DNA of 62,381 nt, taken from Deinococcus sp. Arct2-2. Its GTDB lineage: Bacteria; Deinococcota; Deinococci; Deinococcales; Deinococcaceae. The stretch covers positions 1-62,381 of the forward strand of contig NZ_SSNW01000022.1 of assembly GCF_004801315.1 (NCBI RefSeq), given 5' to 3'. The notes under the pieces were generated by a model. That model was not told the origin of the DNA, did not search any database, and saw only the letters and a program-made list of their open reading frames with translations. Both the position numbers and the translations under genes were made by a program. This document shows, in pieces, positions 40,652 to 51,119 of this stretch; positions within the stretch are counted from its first letter, which is position 1, and every line of letters starts with the position of its first letter.

Positions 40652-40896
40652 AATTATATGTAATGCCATAAAGCAAAAAACATACCCTCACAGCCCGTGT
40701 GCTATTCAAAACGGCCATGAGAATTATGTGCTCAATCGTTCAGCGTAGAGCAAAATGACGTTGAGGCGCTTGTAGAGCTAGAATGTCGGAACTGGGCCAA
40801 AATGTAAAGGCGGTTGCTTACGCACCGTGTCGGATGCCTCACACCCCTCAGACCCCCCCAATTGGGGGCAGTGGCACCATCTGTCGGGGGTAAGAG

Positions 40897-41415
40897 TCAC
40901 GCCAGTCCACAGGCCCGTTGAAGCAGCAGATGCAGTTCGTCGCGGCCCAAGCGGCGAGGCACGAGGGCCAACTGTGCGGGCAAGGTACTAAGGCCCGGAA
41001 TGGTGGGCAAATAGCGGAACTCTGGGCGGGCGATCAGGTCGCGGTTGGCGGTCAGGGCCACCACGAAATGCAGTTGCAGTTCAAAGTGAGCGTTCAGTTC
41101 GGCCCGCAGCGGATCGGCGTCGCCCGACAGCAGGGCCAGCAGCGCCGGATGGGTTTCGAAGCCGTCTTCGAGTTGGCTCAGCAAGCGGGCGGTATCGAGA
41201 AAGAGAGCCGCTCCCGGCAACGCATACCCAACGATTCGGCGGCGGCACAAGTCAGGCGAATCGCCGCGCACCACGCTGATTTCCCGGCCTGCTCGAAGCG
41301 CACCGCCCAGCAATCCCCACAGGCGGCCCAAGCTGGAGTAGCGGGCCAATTCCACGTATCCGGCGGGTTTGGCAGGCAGCGGGCGAGTGGGCCGGTCTGC
41401 GGCAGGCAGCGTCAT
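40897..41415 (-). CDS. Hypothetical protein
   Basis: 172 residues, not recognised. The N-terminus is Pro/Arg-rich, a Gly/Leu stretch ([16 protein letters not shown]) follows, and the C-terminal part is amphipathic helix. There is no signal peptide or clear catalytic motif. The coding frame is open throughout with codon use like its neighbours. It diverges from the acyl-CoA dehydrogenase gene; the 285 bases between them hold an operator-like palindrome but no other recognisable gene. Confidence 0.55.
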   Translation of the reverse strand: MTLPAADRPTRPLPAKPAGYVELARYSSLGRLWGLLGGALRAGREISVVRGDSPDLCRRRIVGYALPGAALFLDTARLLSQLEDGFETHPALLALLSGDADPLRAELNAHFELQLHFVVALTANRDLIARPEFRYLPTIPGLSTLPAQLALVPRRLGRDELHLLLQRACGLA

Positions 41416-41665
41416 CGGGCCGCCGTCAACAGCATAGGGAAGTTGTCCTTCCGGGCAACGTCGTTCAGCGTTTCTCGAACGGCTCTGAGCGGCCTAATTT
41501 TGGGCTGTAGGCCATACATCATGACACCAAAAAGTATTTCGGAGATTGCTTCAACCAGAGGCGATTTGAGGAACATAACCCATGCTAGAGGCGCGTGCTT
41601 CACTCCTCTGCTGGTCTCTAAAGGATGGATAAACAGCCGCGCCGCCCAATCGCGGGAAATAAAAC

Positions 41666-41694
41666 TTTGTACCGAGTACAAAATGTGTCACACT
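41666..41694 (+). promoter_or_regulatory. Operator and -10 box of the acyl-CoA dehydrogenase gene
   Basis: TTTGTAC-CGA-GTACAAA (41666-41682) is a perfect 7+3+7 palindrome centred where the -35 element should be. CACACT (41689-41694) lies 6 bases before the ATG. A repressor at this site would block a leaderless promoter. Confidence 0.65.
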
Positions 41695-41700
41695 GTGGTC

Positions 41701-43071
41701 ATGACCTCTCCTGCCAAGGATGCGACAGCCCCTAACCCTATGGATTTGCTGGCCCAGATCGACCTTCAGGCGTTGGGAAAACTGAGCGGACGCGTAGACC
41801 TACCCGCCCTATTGAACGCCGCCTCGCGCATGAGCGACAGCCAACTGAAGGGCTTGACGCGCATGCTGGCGGGCGACACGGGCAAAAAGGCTGCACTGCC
41901 CACTGCTGACGGCGACTTTTACGGCCTGATGGACACCCTGACGGACGCTGAGCGCGAAGTAGCCGCCCAGACCAAAGCGTTTATGCACACGCACGTCGCG
42001 CCGATCATGAACGAGTACTGGAGCCGCGACGAGTTCCCCAAACATCTGATTCCTGAACTGAAAAAGCTGGATTTGCTGCGCCGAATCTGGAACGAGGACG
42101 GCACGCGCAAGCCCAATGCTACGGTGATCGAGGGCCTCGTGACGCTGGAAGCCTGCAAAGTGGACGTGAGCACCGCTGTATTTTTCGGCGTGCATGCGGG
42201 CCTTGCCTTTGCCTCCATCGCGCTGGGCGGCAGCGCCGAGCAAAAAGCCGAGTGGCTGCCCAAAATGATGGATTTCGAGGCCATCGGCGCGTTTGGTCTG
42301 ACCGAACCGGAAGGCGGTTCTCAGGTAAGCCAAGGCATGCGCACCACCTGCAAACGCGACGGAGACGGCTGGATTTTGAACGGCGAGAAGAAGTGGATCG
42401 GCAACTCCACCTTTAGTGACCTGACCGTGATCTGGGCACGCGATGAGGACACGCAGGAAGTGCGCGGCTTTATCGTGCGGGCCGGAACGCCGGGCTTCAG
42501 CGTGAAGAAGATTGAAGGCAAAATCGCCCTTCGAATCGTAGAGAACGGGCATATCACCCTAGAAAATTGCCGGATTGAGGAACGTGACCGCCTGCAAGCC
42601 GTGCAGGGCTGGCGCACCACCGCCGACGTGCTGAAGCTGACCCGCGCGGGCGTGGCGTGGCAGGGCGTGGGCTGCGCGATGGGCGCTTACGAACTGGCCC
42701 TGACCTACAGCCAAACTCGCAAACAGTTCGGCAAACGCATCGGCGAATTCCAACTGATTCAGAATCACCTCGTGCATATGTTGGGCAACGTGACCAGCAT
42801 GTTTACGCTGTGCCTGCGCCTGTCCTATATGGCCGACCGGGGCGAGATGAACGACGAACACGCCGCGCTTGCCAAGGTGTTTACCGCCGCCCGCTGCCGC
42901 GAAACGGTGGCTTTTGCCCGCGAAACCTTTGGCGGCAACGGTATCTTGCTGGAGCACGGCGTCGCCAAGCACTTTGCCGACACCGAAGCGATTTACAGCT
43001 ATGAAGGCACAAACGAAATTAATACGCTGGTGGTAGGACGGGCGATTACGGGCCTCAGTGCATTTGTTTGA
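41701..43071 (+). CDS. Acyl-CoA dehydrogenase family protein
   Basis: 456 residues. FAD enzyme that oxidises acyl-CoA thioesters. After an extra 70-residue N-terminus comes the fold: [35 protein letters not shown] and [14 protein letters not shown] (signature 1), and [16 protein letters not shown]. The C-terminal [20 protein letters not shown] has the catalytic Glu (YEGT), most like glutaryl-CoA dehydrogenases. The ATG at 41701 is used because the promoter and operator lie directly upstream. The much longer upstream open frame is antisense to the previous gene. Confidence 0.92.
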   Translation: MTSPAKDATAPNPMDLLAQIDLQALGKLSGRVDLPALLNAASRMSDSQLKGLTRMLAGDTGKKAALPTADGDFYGLMDTLTDAEREVAAQTKAFMHTHVAPIMNEYWSRDEFPKHLIPELKKLDLLRRIWNEDGTRKPNATVIEGLVTLEACKVDVSTAVFFGVHAGLAFASIALGGSAEQKAEWLPKMMDFEAIGAFGLTEPEGGSQVSQGMRTTCKRDGDGWILNGEKKWIGNSTFSDLTVIWARDEDTQEVRGFIVRAGTPGFSVKKIEGKIALRIVENGHITLENCRIEERDRLQAVQGWRTTADVLKLTRAGVAWQGVGCAMGAYELALTYSQTRKQFGKRIGEFQLIQNHLVHMLGNVTSMFTLCLRLSYMADRGEMNDEHAALAKVFTAARCRETVAFARETFGGNGILLEHGVAKHFADTEAIYSYEGTNEINTLVVGRAITGLSAFV

Positions 43072-43168
43072 GAGCAGGATATGAAGTGTAGGCAGTGGGT
43101 TGCAAGCCGAAATGACGGCTGAACGTGGATTGTGGAAACGGCGAAAAGCCCAGACCACGATCCACGTT

Positions 43169-44623
43169 CTACCTTCTGCTCTCCCCCATCCGCCGCACCC
43201 CGTCCCGAATCGCTTCCGGCGACAAATGGGCATAGCCGAGCAGCACGGCAGGCGGGCGTTGCTGAACGGCCAGCGGCGCAGCGGGCGTGAGGGCCACATC
43301 GGCGCGGCGGGCGAGGGCCAGTGCGCCTGCTTCGGTCAGGTGAGGCGGCAGCGTGACATGCACGTGCAGGCCAGCGCGGGCGGGGGTGGGGTTCCAGCCG
43401 GGAAGATGGGCCGCCAACGCGTCTAGCAGGGTGTCGTGGCGGTGGCGAATATTTTGGCGGGCGCGGCGCAGGTGGCGGGCGTAGGCTCCAGAAGACAGGA
43501 TGTCGGCCAGTGCGAGGGCGTCCAGCACGCCGGGAGCGCGGTCTGTGAGGGGGCGGGTTCCGGCCAGCACACGCACCACATCGGGCGGGGCCACCAGATA
43601 ACCGCTACGGGTCACTGGGGCAAGGCTTTTGCTGAAGCTGCCCAATAGCAACACGCGGTCAGGTGCGAGGCCCTGCATCACGGCGGGGGGCCGCGCCGTG
43701 TGGTGCAGGTCGGCGGCGTAATCGTCTTCCAGAATAAAGGCTCCGCAGGCCCGCGCCCACGCGATGACCGCTTGACTTCGGGCGGCAGGGAGGGCAGCGG
43801 TGGTGGGGTACTGACAGCCGGGGGTCACGTACAGCAGCGTGGCATGCGCGGGCAACCCAGCCGGATCAATTCCCTGCTCATCAACGGGCACGGGCAGCAG
43901 CGTGGCTCCGGTGGCGGCGAGTGCGGCCCGCGCTCCCGGATAGGTGGGGTCTTCGGTGGCGGCCACCCGGCCAACTTCTAGAAACACGCGGGCGAGGGCG
44001 TCCAGTGCCCATTGCGTCCCGCCTGTCAGCATCAGCATGTCGGGCGTGACCCGTGCGCCGCGTTCGGCATTCAGGTAGGCGGCAAGGGCGCGGCGGGTTT
44101 CCAGCGGCCCCAATTCACTCAAACCCGGCTCATTCAAACCCGGTTCTTGCAGTGCATCTGAAGGCAAGCCCAATTGACCCGAACTGGCCTGCCCCGCCCG
44201 CCGTGCCAAAGCCAACGCCCACGCACCCGCCGGGTACAAGTCGGGGACAGGTTGGCCCACGCGAAAATCTACCGCGTACACGCCCCCAGCATCGGTGATT
44301 CGGCCAGCAAGGGCGCGCGTGGCCCACGCGCTCAGCGGCAACGGGGACTGCACGGCAGGAGCCACAGCAGGAGCGGGCGGCACGGCCACACGGGTTCCAG
44401 ATCGCTCGCCCGCACTCACGTATCCTTCGGCCCCAAGCTGCGCCAGCGCGTCTACCAACGTATTGCGCGAGACGCCCAACTGTGCGGCCAGAGCGCGGTG
44501 TCCGGGCAGCCGTGCGTCCTGCACCAATACGCCGCGCTGCACGGCGTCGCGCAAGGTACGGGCCACGCGGGCATGCAGCACTTCACCGGGCAGGGGGGGC
44601 AGCAACTCGGGAATGAGGGTCAA
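43169..44623 (-). CDS. MocR/PdxR-type regulator (GntR-HTH plus aminotransferase)
   Basis: 484 residues. GntR winged helix at the N-terminus ([30 protein letters not shown]), then a fold-type I PLP domain with the cofactor-binding residues in [11 protein letters not shown] and the Schiff-base Lys in [19 protein letters not shown]. Such proteins sense PLP or aminated compounds. It begins with TTG, overlapping the stop of the upstream small gene by 4 bases (TTGA). Confidence 0.92.
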   Translation of the reverse strand: MTLIPELLPPLPGEVLHARVARTLRDAVQRGVLVQDARLPGHRALAAQLGVSRNTLVDALAQLGAEGYVSAGERSGTRVAVPPAPAVAPAVQSPLPLSAWATRALAGRITDAGGVYAVDFRVGQPVPDLYPAGAWALALARRAGQASSGQLGLPSDALQEPGLNEPGLSELGPLETRRALAAYLNAERGARVTPDMLMLTGGTQWALDALARVFLEVGRVAATEDPTYPGARAALAATGATLLPVPVDEQGIDPAGLPAHATLLYVTPGCQYPTTAALPAARSQAVIAWARACGAFILEDDYAADLHHTARPPAVMQGLAPDRVLLLGSFSKSLAPVTRSGYLVAPPDVVRVLAGTRPLTDRAPGVLDALALADILSSGAYARHLRRARQNIRHRHDTLLDALAAHLPGWNPTPARAGLHVHVTLPPHLTEAGALALARRADVALTPAAPLAVQQRPPAVLLGYAHLSPEAIRDGVRRMGESRR

Positions 44624-44937
44624 GCCCGCTCAAATTCCCGCGTCAGCCACGCCACTTGGCCGCCTTCTGCCGTAAGCGCCTGCCCCGCCACCTCTAAAAA
44701 GCGTTCGCGTGCGGCCTCGGCTTCGGCCTGCGTAACGCTGTGCGCGGCGGGATCGGCCAGCAAGGAACGAATCAGCGGAAACACGGGCGTATCGGCATGA
44801 ATTGTGCCGCCTACGGTCACATCGGCCCGCCACTTCAGCAGATAATCCAGCGCATACGGCCCCGGCTCCAGCACGCAGCCACCGGGATACGGAATGCGCT
44901 TGGGGGCGGGGAAAACAACGGAAGCGGCTTGGGTCAT
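44620..44937 (-). CDS. Small hypothetical protein upstream of the MocR gene
   Basis: 105 residues starting [26 protein letters not shown] lies 6 bases before the ATG at 44937, so the mRNA is probably leaderless. No family was recognised; the C-terminal half is a charged helix ([18 protein letters not shown]). Overlap with the regulator gene downstream suggests co-translation and perhaps a shared pathway. Confidence 0.65.
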   Translation of the reverse strand: MTQAASVVFPAPKRIPYPGGCVLEPGPYALDYLLKWRADVTVGGTIHADTPVFPLIRSLLADPAAHSVTQAEAEAARERFLEVAGQALTAEGGQVAWLTREFERA

Positions 44938-44983
44938 GGGGATAGGATGCACCCAGAAGGGCGGGGCCGCAAGCGCAGTTGCT

Positions 44984-45595
44984 TCAATCCGTCCACCCCA
45001 CGATCAGCGCGAGTTCCAGCCATTTCCAGACCACATCGGCGTGGGCAAAGCCAGATTCGCGCAGCCACGCCACCTGATCCCACGCGGGCGCAAGCTGGTT
45101 GCTGGGGTCTTCTTTGCCGCCCATGAGGTCTAGAAAGCGGGCATGTTCGCGGTCATCCACGCTGGCGACATGTTCCAAGTTCAGCAGGATGCCGCCGGGA
45201 TTCAGCAGGCCGCGCAACTCAGCGTACAGCTCGCGCTTTCTGGCATCGGGCAAATGGTGGATGGCAAAGCCGCTGATGATGGCGTCGAACGTGCCCAGCG
45301 GGGGCAAGGGTTGGCTCAGGTCATGCGCTACGTACTCCACCGGAGCGAGCCAACTGCGGGCACGGGCAGCTTCCAGCATGGCCGGAGAATGATCGAGCAG
45401 CACGCCTTCTGCCTCCGGAAAGCGGGTGTGGGCCAGTGCCAGCAATCGGCCATCGCCGCAGCCGACATCTAGCACCCGGCGCGTGTGGGCGGGCAGGAAA
45501 TCTAGGAGCAACCGCTCGCCTACATCGCGCTGAGGAATAACGTCTTGCATGGCGAGGTAAGCGGCGGCATAAGCAGTATCACGGTATTCGGTCAT
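44984..45595 (-). CDS. SAM-dependent methyltransferase (class I)
   Basis: 203 residues. Rossmann AdoMet motif VLDVGCGDGRLLALA, then motif II LLDHSPAMLEAA and motif IV DAIISGFAIHHLPD, similar to Tam/UbiE-type small-molecule methyltransferases. The start ATG at 45595 is preceded by GAGGAG. The substrate is unknown. Confidence 0.87.
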   Translation of the reverse strand: MTEYRDTAYAAAYLAMQDVIPQRDVGERLLLDFLPAHTRRVLDVGCGDGRLLALAHTRFPEAEGVLLDHSPAMLEAARARSWLAPVEYVAHDLSQPLPPLGTFDAIISGFAIHHLPDARKRELYAELRGLLNPGGILLNLEHVASVDDREHARFLDLMGGKEDPSNQLAPAWDQVAWLRESGFAHADVVWKWLELALIVGWTD

Positions 45596-46084
45596 AGTCT
45601 TTCTCCTCAAGCTTACCTTCACTGATAAATGACTGTTAAGCAAGTAGTCCTACATTGCATAGAGAGCGGGTAACGGAATTGTATAGATACTGTTGAAACG
45701 CACTTATACGGATTCCGATTAATTCTGACACACAGGCCACCAGTGGAAGAGGGTGTGTTGGGTGATGAGGTCAGGTTGAGTTTCGAGCCACGCACACTGC
45801 TGCCCGACAACAGTTTCCAAAGCGGCGAGGCTCTCCGGACAGGTATTAGCGAGGGTGGCATCGGTGAGCTGCCAGATGCGTTCGACGGGTTGCCGTTCTG
45901 GGGCGTAGGGGGGGAGGCGCACAATCTCGATGCCTTGGGGCTGTCCCTGCGGAGCAGGGACATGAAAGCCACCATTGTCTTCGACGACCAGGACGTGATT
46001 CTCTTGGCTCGCCCCACCACTCTGAGCAAAGGCGGCCATGACCAGCCCATAGGCCTGCTGATTGAGCGTTGGCATGATCCAGAA

Positions 46085-47135
46085 GACGTGAGTTCGGGTT
46101 AAGCCACGAGCTTCAAGGGGCCTGCTTGCGGGATGAGCGAGGGCTTCTTGGGCTGACGGGAATAGGCAATCAGTCCACACACAAGGTTGATCATGAAATT
46201 GACGGGGCTGCGGTGACGGGAAGGCTCGATCTGACTGATATTTTTCAGTTGATCAATGACGAACTCGATGATGGCTCTCTTCCTCAGGAAGAGAGCGTCT
46301 TCGCTCAGGACGGGGACAGCGCACTTCATGTTCTTGCGGAGCCGGGTGTGTAACGCCACCTGGTGCTCATTCAGGAGTTCGGTGACCAGTGCCTGGGAGA
46401 TATACCCGCGATCTGCGAACAGCTTCCCAAACAGGGAAAACAGGTCGTGTTGGCCACACTCGCGCAGAGCGACGCGATCATCTCCATTGCCTGGTGTGAG
46501 GCCCACCCAGAGCAGCTCACCCGTGTCGCTGCAGATCAAGTGCAGCTTGAAGCCGTAGAACCAGCCCATGGAGGTCTTGCCTCAGGCGGCGTCCTCTTTG
46601 AACACCCGATGGGTGGTCATCCGCTTGAGCCGACAGACTTCCAACGTGGTGGAGTCAACGAAAGAAATCCCGGTACACGCACCGAAGCTGCGATAGAGAT
46701 ACATCACCAGATGCAGCAGTGCCCGTGGCATCAACTCCACGAAACGAGAAGAGGTCGGCGCTTTTGGAAAGTCTATTTGTCCATGTTGCAGGATGTCTGT
46801 CGTGTAGTACGCCTTGAACTGGCGATAGCTCGACGGATGGAAGGCGATGAGGATTGTCATGATTTCGCTGAGATGGAGTCCAGTGGGACGATTGCGGATC
46901 GGGCGGGCGTACAGGGCCTGCTCCGGGAGAGCAGGTCTGGTGAGCGACACTTGAACTGGTGGGAGAGCTTGGCAGAAGTCGTCGACGTCGCAAAACAATT
47001 CAAGTATGGTCATAGTGGCTCCTGAGTAGGTGTGCAAACCAATCATCTCAGTGAGCCTCAACTCTTGCCAATTTTTCGTCTTTTAGCGTAATGAAAAGCG
47101 ATATTACGCCAATAGGCTTAACCCGAACTCACGTC
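46085..47135 (-). mobile_element. IS982-family insertion sequence
   Basis: 1051 bases with perfect 21-base terminal inverted repeats (left end begins GACGTGAGTTCGGG) and 4-base duplications AGAA at 46081-46084 and 47136-47139. Excision with one AGAA restores the IS630 transposase frame (ETGESRF-WIMPTLN), which fixes the boundaries. Confidence 0.9.
46099..47013 (-). pseudogene. IS982 transposase with a nonsense codon
   Basis: From ATG 47013 (preceded by CAGGAG): ELFCDVDDFCQAL, LSEIMTILIAFHPSSYR, CTGISFVDSTTLEVC and VFKEDAA, then TGA at 46582-46584, then GKTSMGWFYGFKLHL, GKLFADRGYIS, RKNMK and LKNISQIEPSRHRS in the same frame. This is a full IS982-type transposase with one in-frame stop, probably CGA to TGA. 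It is likely inactive. Confidence 0.88.
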
Positions 47136-47899
47136 AGAAGCGACTTTCGCCGGTTTCTGGGTTGACAAAGGCGTACACGTAGAGCCATTCGTAGCGGGGG
47201 TGAACCGGGCAAATGAACGGCTGCCCGGTGGGTGCCCACGCGGTTCGAAGGATGGGCTTGAGGCCCAGACGATGTTCGTCCATCGCCCACAGCGAGACCC
47301 GAGGAAGGAGACGCTCCGCCGTGCGGAGCGTCTCCCCTAGCTCTTTGTTGTAAACGCTTCTTTCGCTGCCGGATCGCCTTTCACATGCTGTGGGCGGGGT
47401 TTTTGTGGGGAAAAACCAGCGGCACGCATGAATTCATAGGTGCGGCCCAGATACACCTCTTTGCCAAACTGCTCTTTAATCCACTCTTGAAGCCGCTTGC
47501 CTTCCCACACGACACCCTGCTCAACATCTGCGTGCAACTGAGCTGCAAGCACTTGCTGCTCATCAGCGGTCAAGACGCGTGGCGCACCCCGATTGTCCCG
47601 CCGTCCATCTTGCAAGCCCTTCAGACCCAAGCGGTGGTATCGGTCAATCACGTAGCGAGCCGAGCGCACCCCATATGTGGTGATGTCCATGACATCACCT
47701 TCACTTCGACCTTCCGCCAGCAGCGCGAAGAATTGCGCCCGTCGTCGCTCCACCGCACAAGTACTCGCGCGGTAAATCGCCCAGAACTCGTCAGCCTGAT
47801 GCTGAAACTGAATCGGAGAATAGAACTTGTTGATTCTCCCAGTCTGGCATCTTTATTCGGAGTCCGTATTATAGGGTTTGAAAAAGGCAACAAACAAGT

Positions 47900-47927
47900 A
47901 GGGGCGAAAGCCTACGTCTTCGCCCCT
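47900..47927. terminator. Terminator downstream of leuB
   Basis: AGGGGCGAA and TTCGCCCCT form a 9-bp stem with a 10-base loop. The T-run is on the plus side; on the leuB (minus) side it is followed only by ACTTGTTTGTT. Confidence 0.6.
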
Positions 47928-47989
47928 TTTGAATTTTCTTTCTTATTCGACGCTAGGATTAACCAACACTGGGATAACTGACGCTCTGC

Positions 47990-49045
47990 TTAGCCGACGC
48001 TGGGGCTGCCCATCGCGTTCAGTACGGCGCGGGTGAAGGTTTTGGTGTCGGCCTTGCCGCCCAGATCGGGTGTGGGATGCTCGCGGAGAGCGAGGGCTAC
48101 GGCGCGGTCAATCTGGTTGGCGGCGTCGCTGCGCTTGAGGCCGTGCCGCAGCAACATTCCGGCGCTCATGATGGCGGCGGCGGGGTTGGCAATGCCCTTT
48201 CCGGCAATGTCGGGGGCGCTGCCGTGAATCGGCTCGAACAGGCCCGCGCCGTCGCCTAGGCTGGCGCTGGGCATCAGGCCGAGGCTGCCGGGAATCACAG
48301 CGGCGAGGTCAGACAGGATGTCACCAAACAGGTTTTCGGTGACGATCACGTCGTAGCGGCTGGGGTCGGATACGATCAGCATGGCGACGCTGTCCACATA
48401 TTCGTGGTTCAGGTGGATGTTACGGTAATCGCGGTCACGCAGGGCGGTCACATCGCGCCGCCACAATTCGCTGACTTCCAGCACATTGGCTTTGTCTACG
48501 CTGGTCACGCGGCCCCGGCGCTGTTCGGCGGCCCAGAACGCCACTTTCGCCACGCGCTCCACTTCGGCAGTGGTGTAGCGCATGGTGTTGTAGGCGGTGT
48601 CGCCCTCAATTTTGCGGTCTTGGTCGAAGTACACGCCGCCCAACAGTTCGCGCACGATCAGAATGTCCACGCCCCGCGCCAATTCAGGCTTGAGTGGACT
48701 CAGATGCTCCAGCCCCGGCTGCACGCGCACGGGCCGCAAGTTGGCGTAGCAGCCCAACAGTTTCCGCAGCGCCAGCAGGCCACTTTCGGGGCGCATAGGG
48801 CGGGGCAGCAGGTTCCACGGGCTGTTGTGTGCGCCGCCCACCGTTCCAAGCAACACTGCGTCGGCGTCGGCCAGCGCGTCACGGGTGATTTGGGGCAGCG
48901 GGTCGCCGTATTGGTCGTAGGCTCCACCCCCAATCGCGTGTTCCTCAAAGGTCACATCGGGGGCCACTTCGCGCAGCACTTCTACGGCGGCAGCGGTGAC
49001 TTCGGGGCCGATGCCGTCGCCGGGCAAGATCACAACTTTAGGCAC
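47990..49045 (-). CDS. leuB: 3-isopropylmalate dehydrogenase
   Basis: 351 residues. Leucine biosynthesis step 3. Motifs: [25 protein letters not shown], the substrate-binding Arg cluster of LRPVRVQ and [11 protein letters not shown], and [20 protein letters not shown] with the NAD-site [11 protein letters not shown]. The GTG at 49045 is preferred because CAGGAGG lies about 7 bases upstream; it overlaps leuD by 8 bases. Confidence 0.95.
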   Translation of the reverse strand: MPKVVILPGDGIGPEVTAAAVEVLREVAPDVTFEEHAIGGGAYDQYGDPLPQITRDALADADAVLLGTVGGAHNSPWNLLPRPMRPESGLLALRKLLGCYANLRPVRVQPGLEHLSPLKPELARGVDILIVRELLGGVYFDQDRKIEGDTAYNTMRYTTAEVERVAKVAFWAAEQRRGRVTSVDKANVLEVSELWRRDVTALRDRDYRNIHLNHEYVDSVAMLIVSDPSRYDVIVTENLFGDILSDLAAVIPGSLGLMPSASLGDGAGLFEPIHGSAPDIAGKGIANPAAAIMSAGMLLRHGLKRSDAANQIDRAVALALREHPTPDLGGKADTKTFTRAVLNAMGSPSVG

Positions 49046-49616
49046 GGTGGGCCTCCTGTTCGGCAACTTGGCCGGGGTGTCCGTGTCCCGCTTCGGTGCT
49101 GGCCGCGTTCAACGTCTCGGCTTCCAGCGCGGCTTGATCGTGGTCGCGCATGTATTCCAGCCAGCCGCCCGCTTTTTGCACGTCCAGCGCAAACTGCGCT
49201 ACCGGCACGAAAGTCAGCTTCTGACCGGTGCGGAGGTTGGCAATCGTGCCGCCCACCAAATCCAAATCGGCCTCGTCGCCGTCCTGAAAGGCTTCCACGA
49301 TTCCGGCACATTCCAGCGCCAAAAAGCCGTTGTTGATGGAGTTGCGGTAATAGATGCGGGCAAAGTTGGGGGCAATGACGGCCCCGATGCCTGCGCCACG
49401 CAAGGCCCAGACCGCGTGTTCCCGGCTGGAACCGCAGCCGAAATCCGCGCCCGCCACGATGATGTCGCCCGGCTGCACCCGCGCCGCAAAGGTCTTGTCG
49501 TAATCCTCCATCGCGTAGGGGGCCAGTTCGGCCTCTACGTCGGTGGTCAGGTGGCGGGCCGGAATAATCTCGTCGGTGTTGATGTGGTCGCGTCCGAAGA
49601 CATGAACTTTGGGCAT
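49038..49616 (-). CDS. leuD: 3-isopropylmalate dehydratase small subunit
   Basis: 192 residues. Swivelling domain partner of Leu[20 protein letters not shown] and [17 protein letters not shown] with the substrate-loop Ser-Arg. AAGGAA precedes the ATG. The C-terminal 30 residues, rich in Ala and Glu, extend past the usual archaeal-type LeuD length, matching the HacB/LeuD2 group that pairs with the HacA-like LeuC upstream. Confidence 0.94.
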   Translation of the reverse strand: MPKVHVFGRDHINTDEIIPARHLTTDVEAELAPYAMEDYDKTFAARVQPGDIIVAGADFGCGSSREHAVWALRGAGIGAVIAPNFARIYYRNSINNGFLALECAGIVEAFQDGDEADLDLVGGTIANLRTGQKLTFVPVAQFALDVQKAGGWLEYMRDHDQAALEAETLNAASTEAGHGHPGQVAEQEAHRA

Positions 49617-49655
49617 GGGGGTTCCTTTTTGGGTGGGATTGGGGATGAGGGGTGG

Positions 49656-49838
49656 AGGAAGTCTAAGGGTCTGAGGGGCGAGGGTCTAAGGTGCTGAGGC
49701 TGGGGCGTTGGAAGGTGGCAAGGCAATCGCTTTGCTCACTCACCCCCTCCCCAACCCTCCCCCCTCAAGGGAGAGGGAGCAAAACCAGTTAAAAGCCGTT
49801 TCTTAGTCCCTTAAACCCTAGACCCTTAGACCGCCGCG
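49656..49838. repeat. Palindromic repeat related to family A
   Basis: Left arm AAGTCTAAGGGTCTGAG, right arm CCTAGACCCTTAGACC, with the family A core AAGGCAATCGCTTTGCTCAC and CCCTCCCCAACCCTCCCC between. It fills the gap between leuD and the gene upstream of it. Confidence 0.55.
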
Positions 49839-49847
49839 AACGCCAAC

Positions 49848-51116
49848 CTAGTTCAGAGGCCGAACCGCACTCAACTCAGCGGGCAATTCTTCGGCGTACA
49901 GGTCGTGCCAAGTCTCCCCGTCAAAGGTCAGTTCGGATTCTATAAACGCCTGCGCCAACGGGTCAGCGTCGGTCAGAGCATCTACAGGAATATCGAGGCG
50001 CACGGCAGTCGGCACAGGCAGAGTTTCCACTTCGTTCAGGTCGGGGTACTCGTCGGCAAAGAGTTCGAGGAGCAAATTTTCTGTCCAGTCGGCCCAGCGT
50101 TCGGGGTGGCCCGCGCCTGTGGCCTGCACCAAGTCGGCGCGAATCCGGTCTGCTTGGTCAGCGGGCACGTCGTCCTCTGCCCATTCCACGCGGCCATCGG
50201 CAAACACGGTCACGGTCACGGTTTCTACGTCCAAAAACTGGCTGAGTTCGGGGGGCAGGGAGTCGCCCAGCGGCGCGGCGTCGGGGTCATAGGTGATCCA
50301 CTCTTCGCCGTCGGGCGAGTAGCCAGAGCCTGCGGGGTCTATGTGCAGTTCCAACCCGCCCACTTGGGCAAACGGCGTGCCAATCGGCGAAAGCAGCAGC
50401 GCAGGCTCCCGCAACTCGAACAGGCTGCGCTTCAGCACGGGCGCGGTGGGTTCGTCTTCGTCCACCTGTTCGGCGTGCAAATCGGCCCACTCCTCAGGGG
50501 TTTGGCCGTGCCACTCACTCGCTATTTCTTCCAGCACTTCCAGCCATTCCTCCGGCGGTTCGGGGTCAATGGTCACGCGGCCCTGCTGCCCATCTTCGCC
50601 CTGTGCCTGCTCTATGCGGAAGGTGCTGACCACTTTGCCCAGCCCGCCCGACGCCGGATGCTGCATCAGGAAATTCAGCGCCCGGCGGGGATCGGTGTTG
50701 GCCGGAAACGACTCCCAGCGCACGCCATCGGCAGAATGCGTTTGCTGGCGCAGGTGCAGCACGCCGCCTTCCAGCGGAATGTGGGTGTAGGTGTTGGCGT
50801 CTTCGGGTACAGCGGTTCCCAGTGCCAGTTCGCCCACAAAGCGGCGGTGCGGCGGCACGGGAATAGCCTGCACATCCTCGGCGGTTTCCAGCAGTCGCTC
50901 GGGGCGGCCCGCCATCACATACGACGTGCGGTAGGCGCTGTCCCACAGCGGCCCGGTGGGTTGCGTTTGGCGCAGGGCATCCACGATCATGACTTGCAGC
51001 GCGGCTTCCTGCGGCCCCCGGTTCAGGGTCACGTTGCCGCTGGTGTCCATATCGGCCTCGAAGGGATGCACGGTGGGCATCAGGCCCAATTGTTTGCGGC
51101 GTTTAGCGTCTCCCAT
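49848..51116 (-). CDS. Hypothetical protein with MGDAKRRK N-terminus
   Basis: 422 residues, cytoplasmic and acidic. The N-terminus MGDAKRRKQLGLMPTVHPFE is a tag seen on several families of unknown function in bacteria. The rest contains acidic, Pro-rich linkers and several alternating strand segments, with no catalytic motif recognised. AAGGA within the end of the lysE-type gene precedes its ATG, so it is translated in the same operon between leuC and leuD. Its link to leucine metabolism is unknown. Confidence 0.7.
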   Translation of the reverse strand: MGDAKRRKQLGLMPTVHPFEADMDTSGNVTLNRGPQEAALQVMIVDALRQTQPTGPLWDSAYRTSYVMAGRPERLLETAEDVQAIPVPPHRRFVGELALGTAVPEDANTYTHIPLEGGVLHLRQQTHSADGVRWESFPANTDPRRALNFLMQHPASGGLGKVVSTFRIEQAQGEDGQQGRVTIDPEPPEEWLEVLEEIASEWHGQTPEEWADLHAEQVDEDEPTAPVLKRSLFELREPALLLSPIGTPFAQVGGLELHIDPAGSGYSPDGEEWITYDPDAAPLGDSLPPELSQFLDVETVTVTVFADGRVEWAEDDVPADQADRIRADLVQATGAGHPERWADWTENLLLELFADEYPDLNEVETLPVPTAVRLDIPVDALTDADPLAQAFIESELTFDGETWHDLYAEELPAELSAVRPLN

Positions 51117-51119
51117 AAG

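Larger units (their letters stand above)
45719..47818 (-). pseudogene. IS630 transposase, frameshifted and interrupted
   Basis: The N-terminal helix-turn-helix part (47818 to 47337: GRSEGDVMDITTYGVRSARYVID) ends KGDPAAKEAF, after which the frame changes. The next frame (YNKELGETL through WAMDEHRLGLKPILR to ETGESRF) reaches 47136. The IS982-family element then intervenes, and WIMPTLNQQAYGLV to VVEDNGGFHV and LPPYAPERQPVERIWQ resume at 46084. The change of frame near 47350 is either a one-base loss or a programmed shift, as some IS630 elements use. DDE residues: MDEH, VEDN, PVE. Confidence 0.82.
45709..47866 (-). mobile_element. IS630-family element carrying a nested IS
   Basis: Terminal inverted repeats CGGATTCCGATTAA (left) and CGGACTCCGAATAA (right, reverse complement) are each flanked by TA (45707-45708 and 47867-47868), the target duplication expected for IS630/Tc1-mariner elements. 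Without the nested IS982 and one copy of its target duplication it is about 1.1 kb. It sits between the methyltransferase gene and leuB. Confidence 0.82.

Noticed and set aside
41412..41681. 89-codon minus-strand frame before the acyl-CoA dehydrogenase
   Set aside because: No domain, no ribosome-binding site, and it covers the operator and promoter region.
40918..41700. 261-codon N-terminal extension of the acyl-CoA dehydrogenase
   Set aside because: It is antisense to another open frame and would place the promoter and operator inside the gene.
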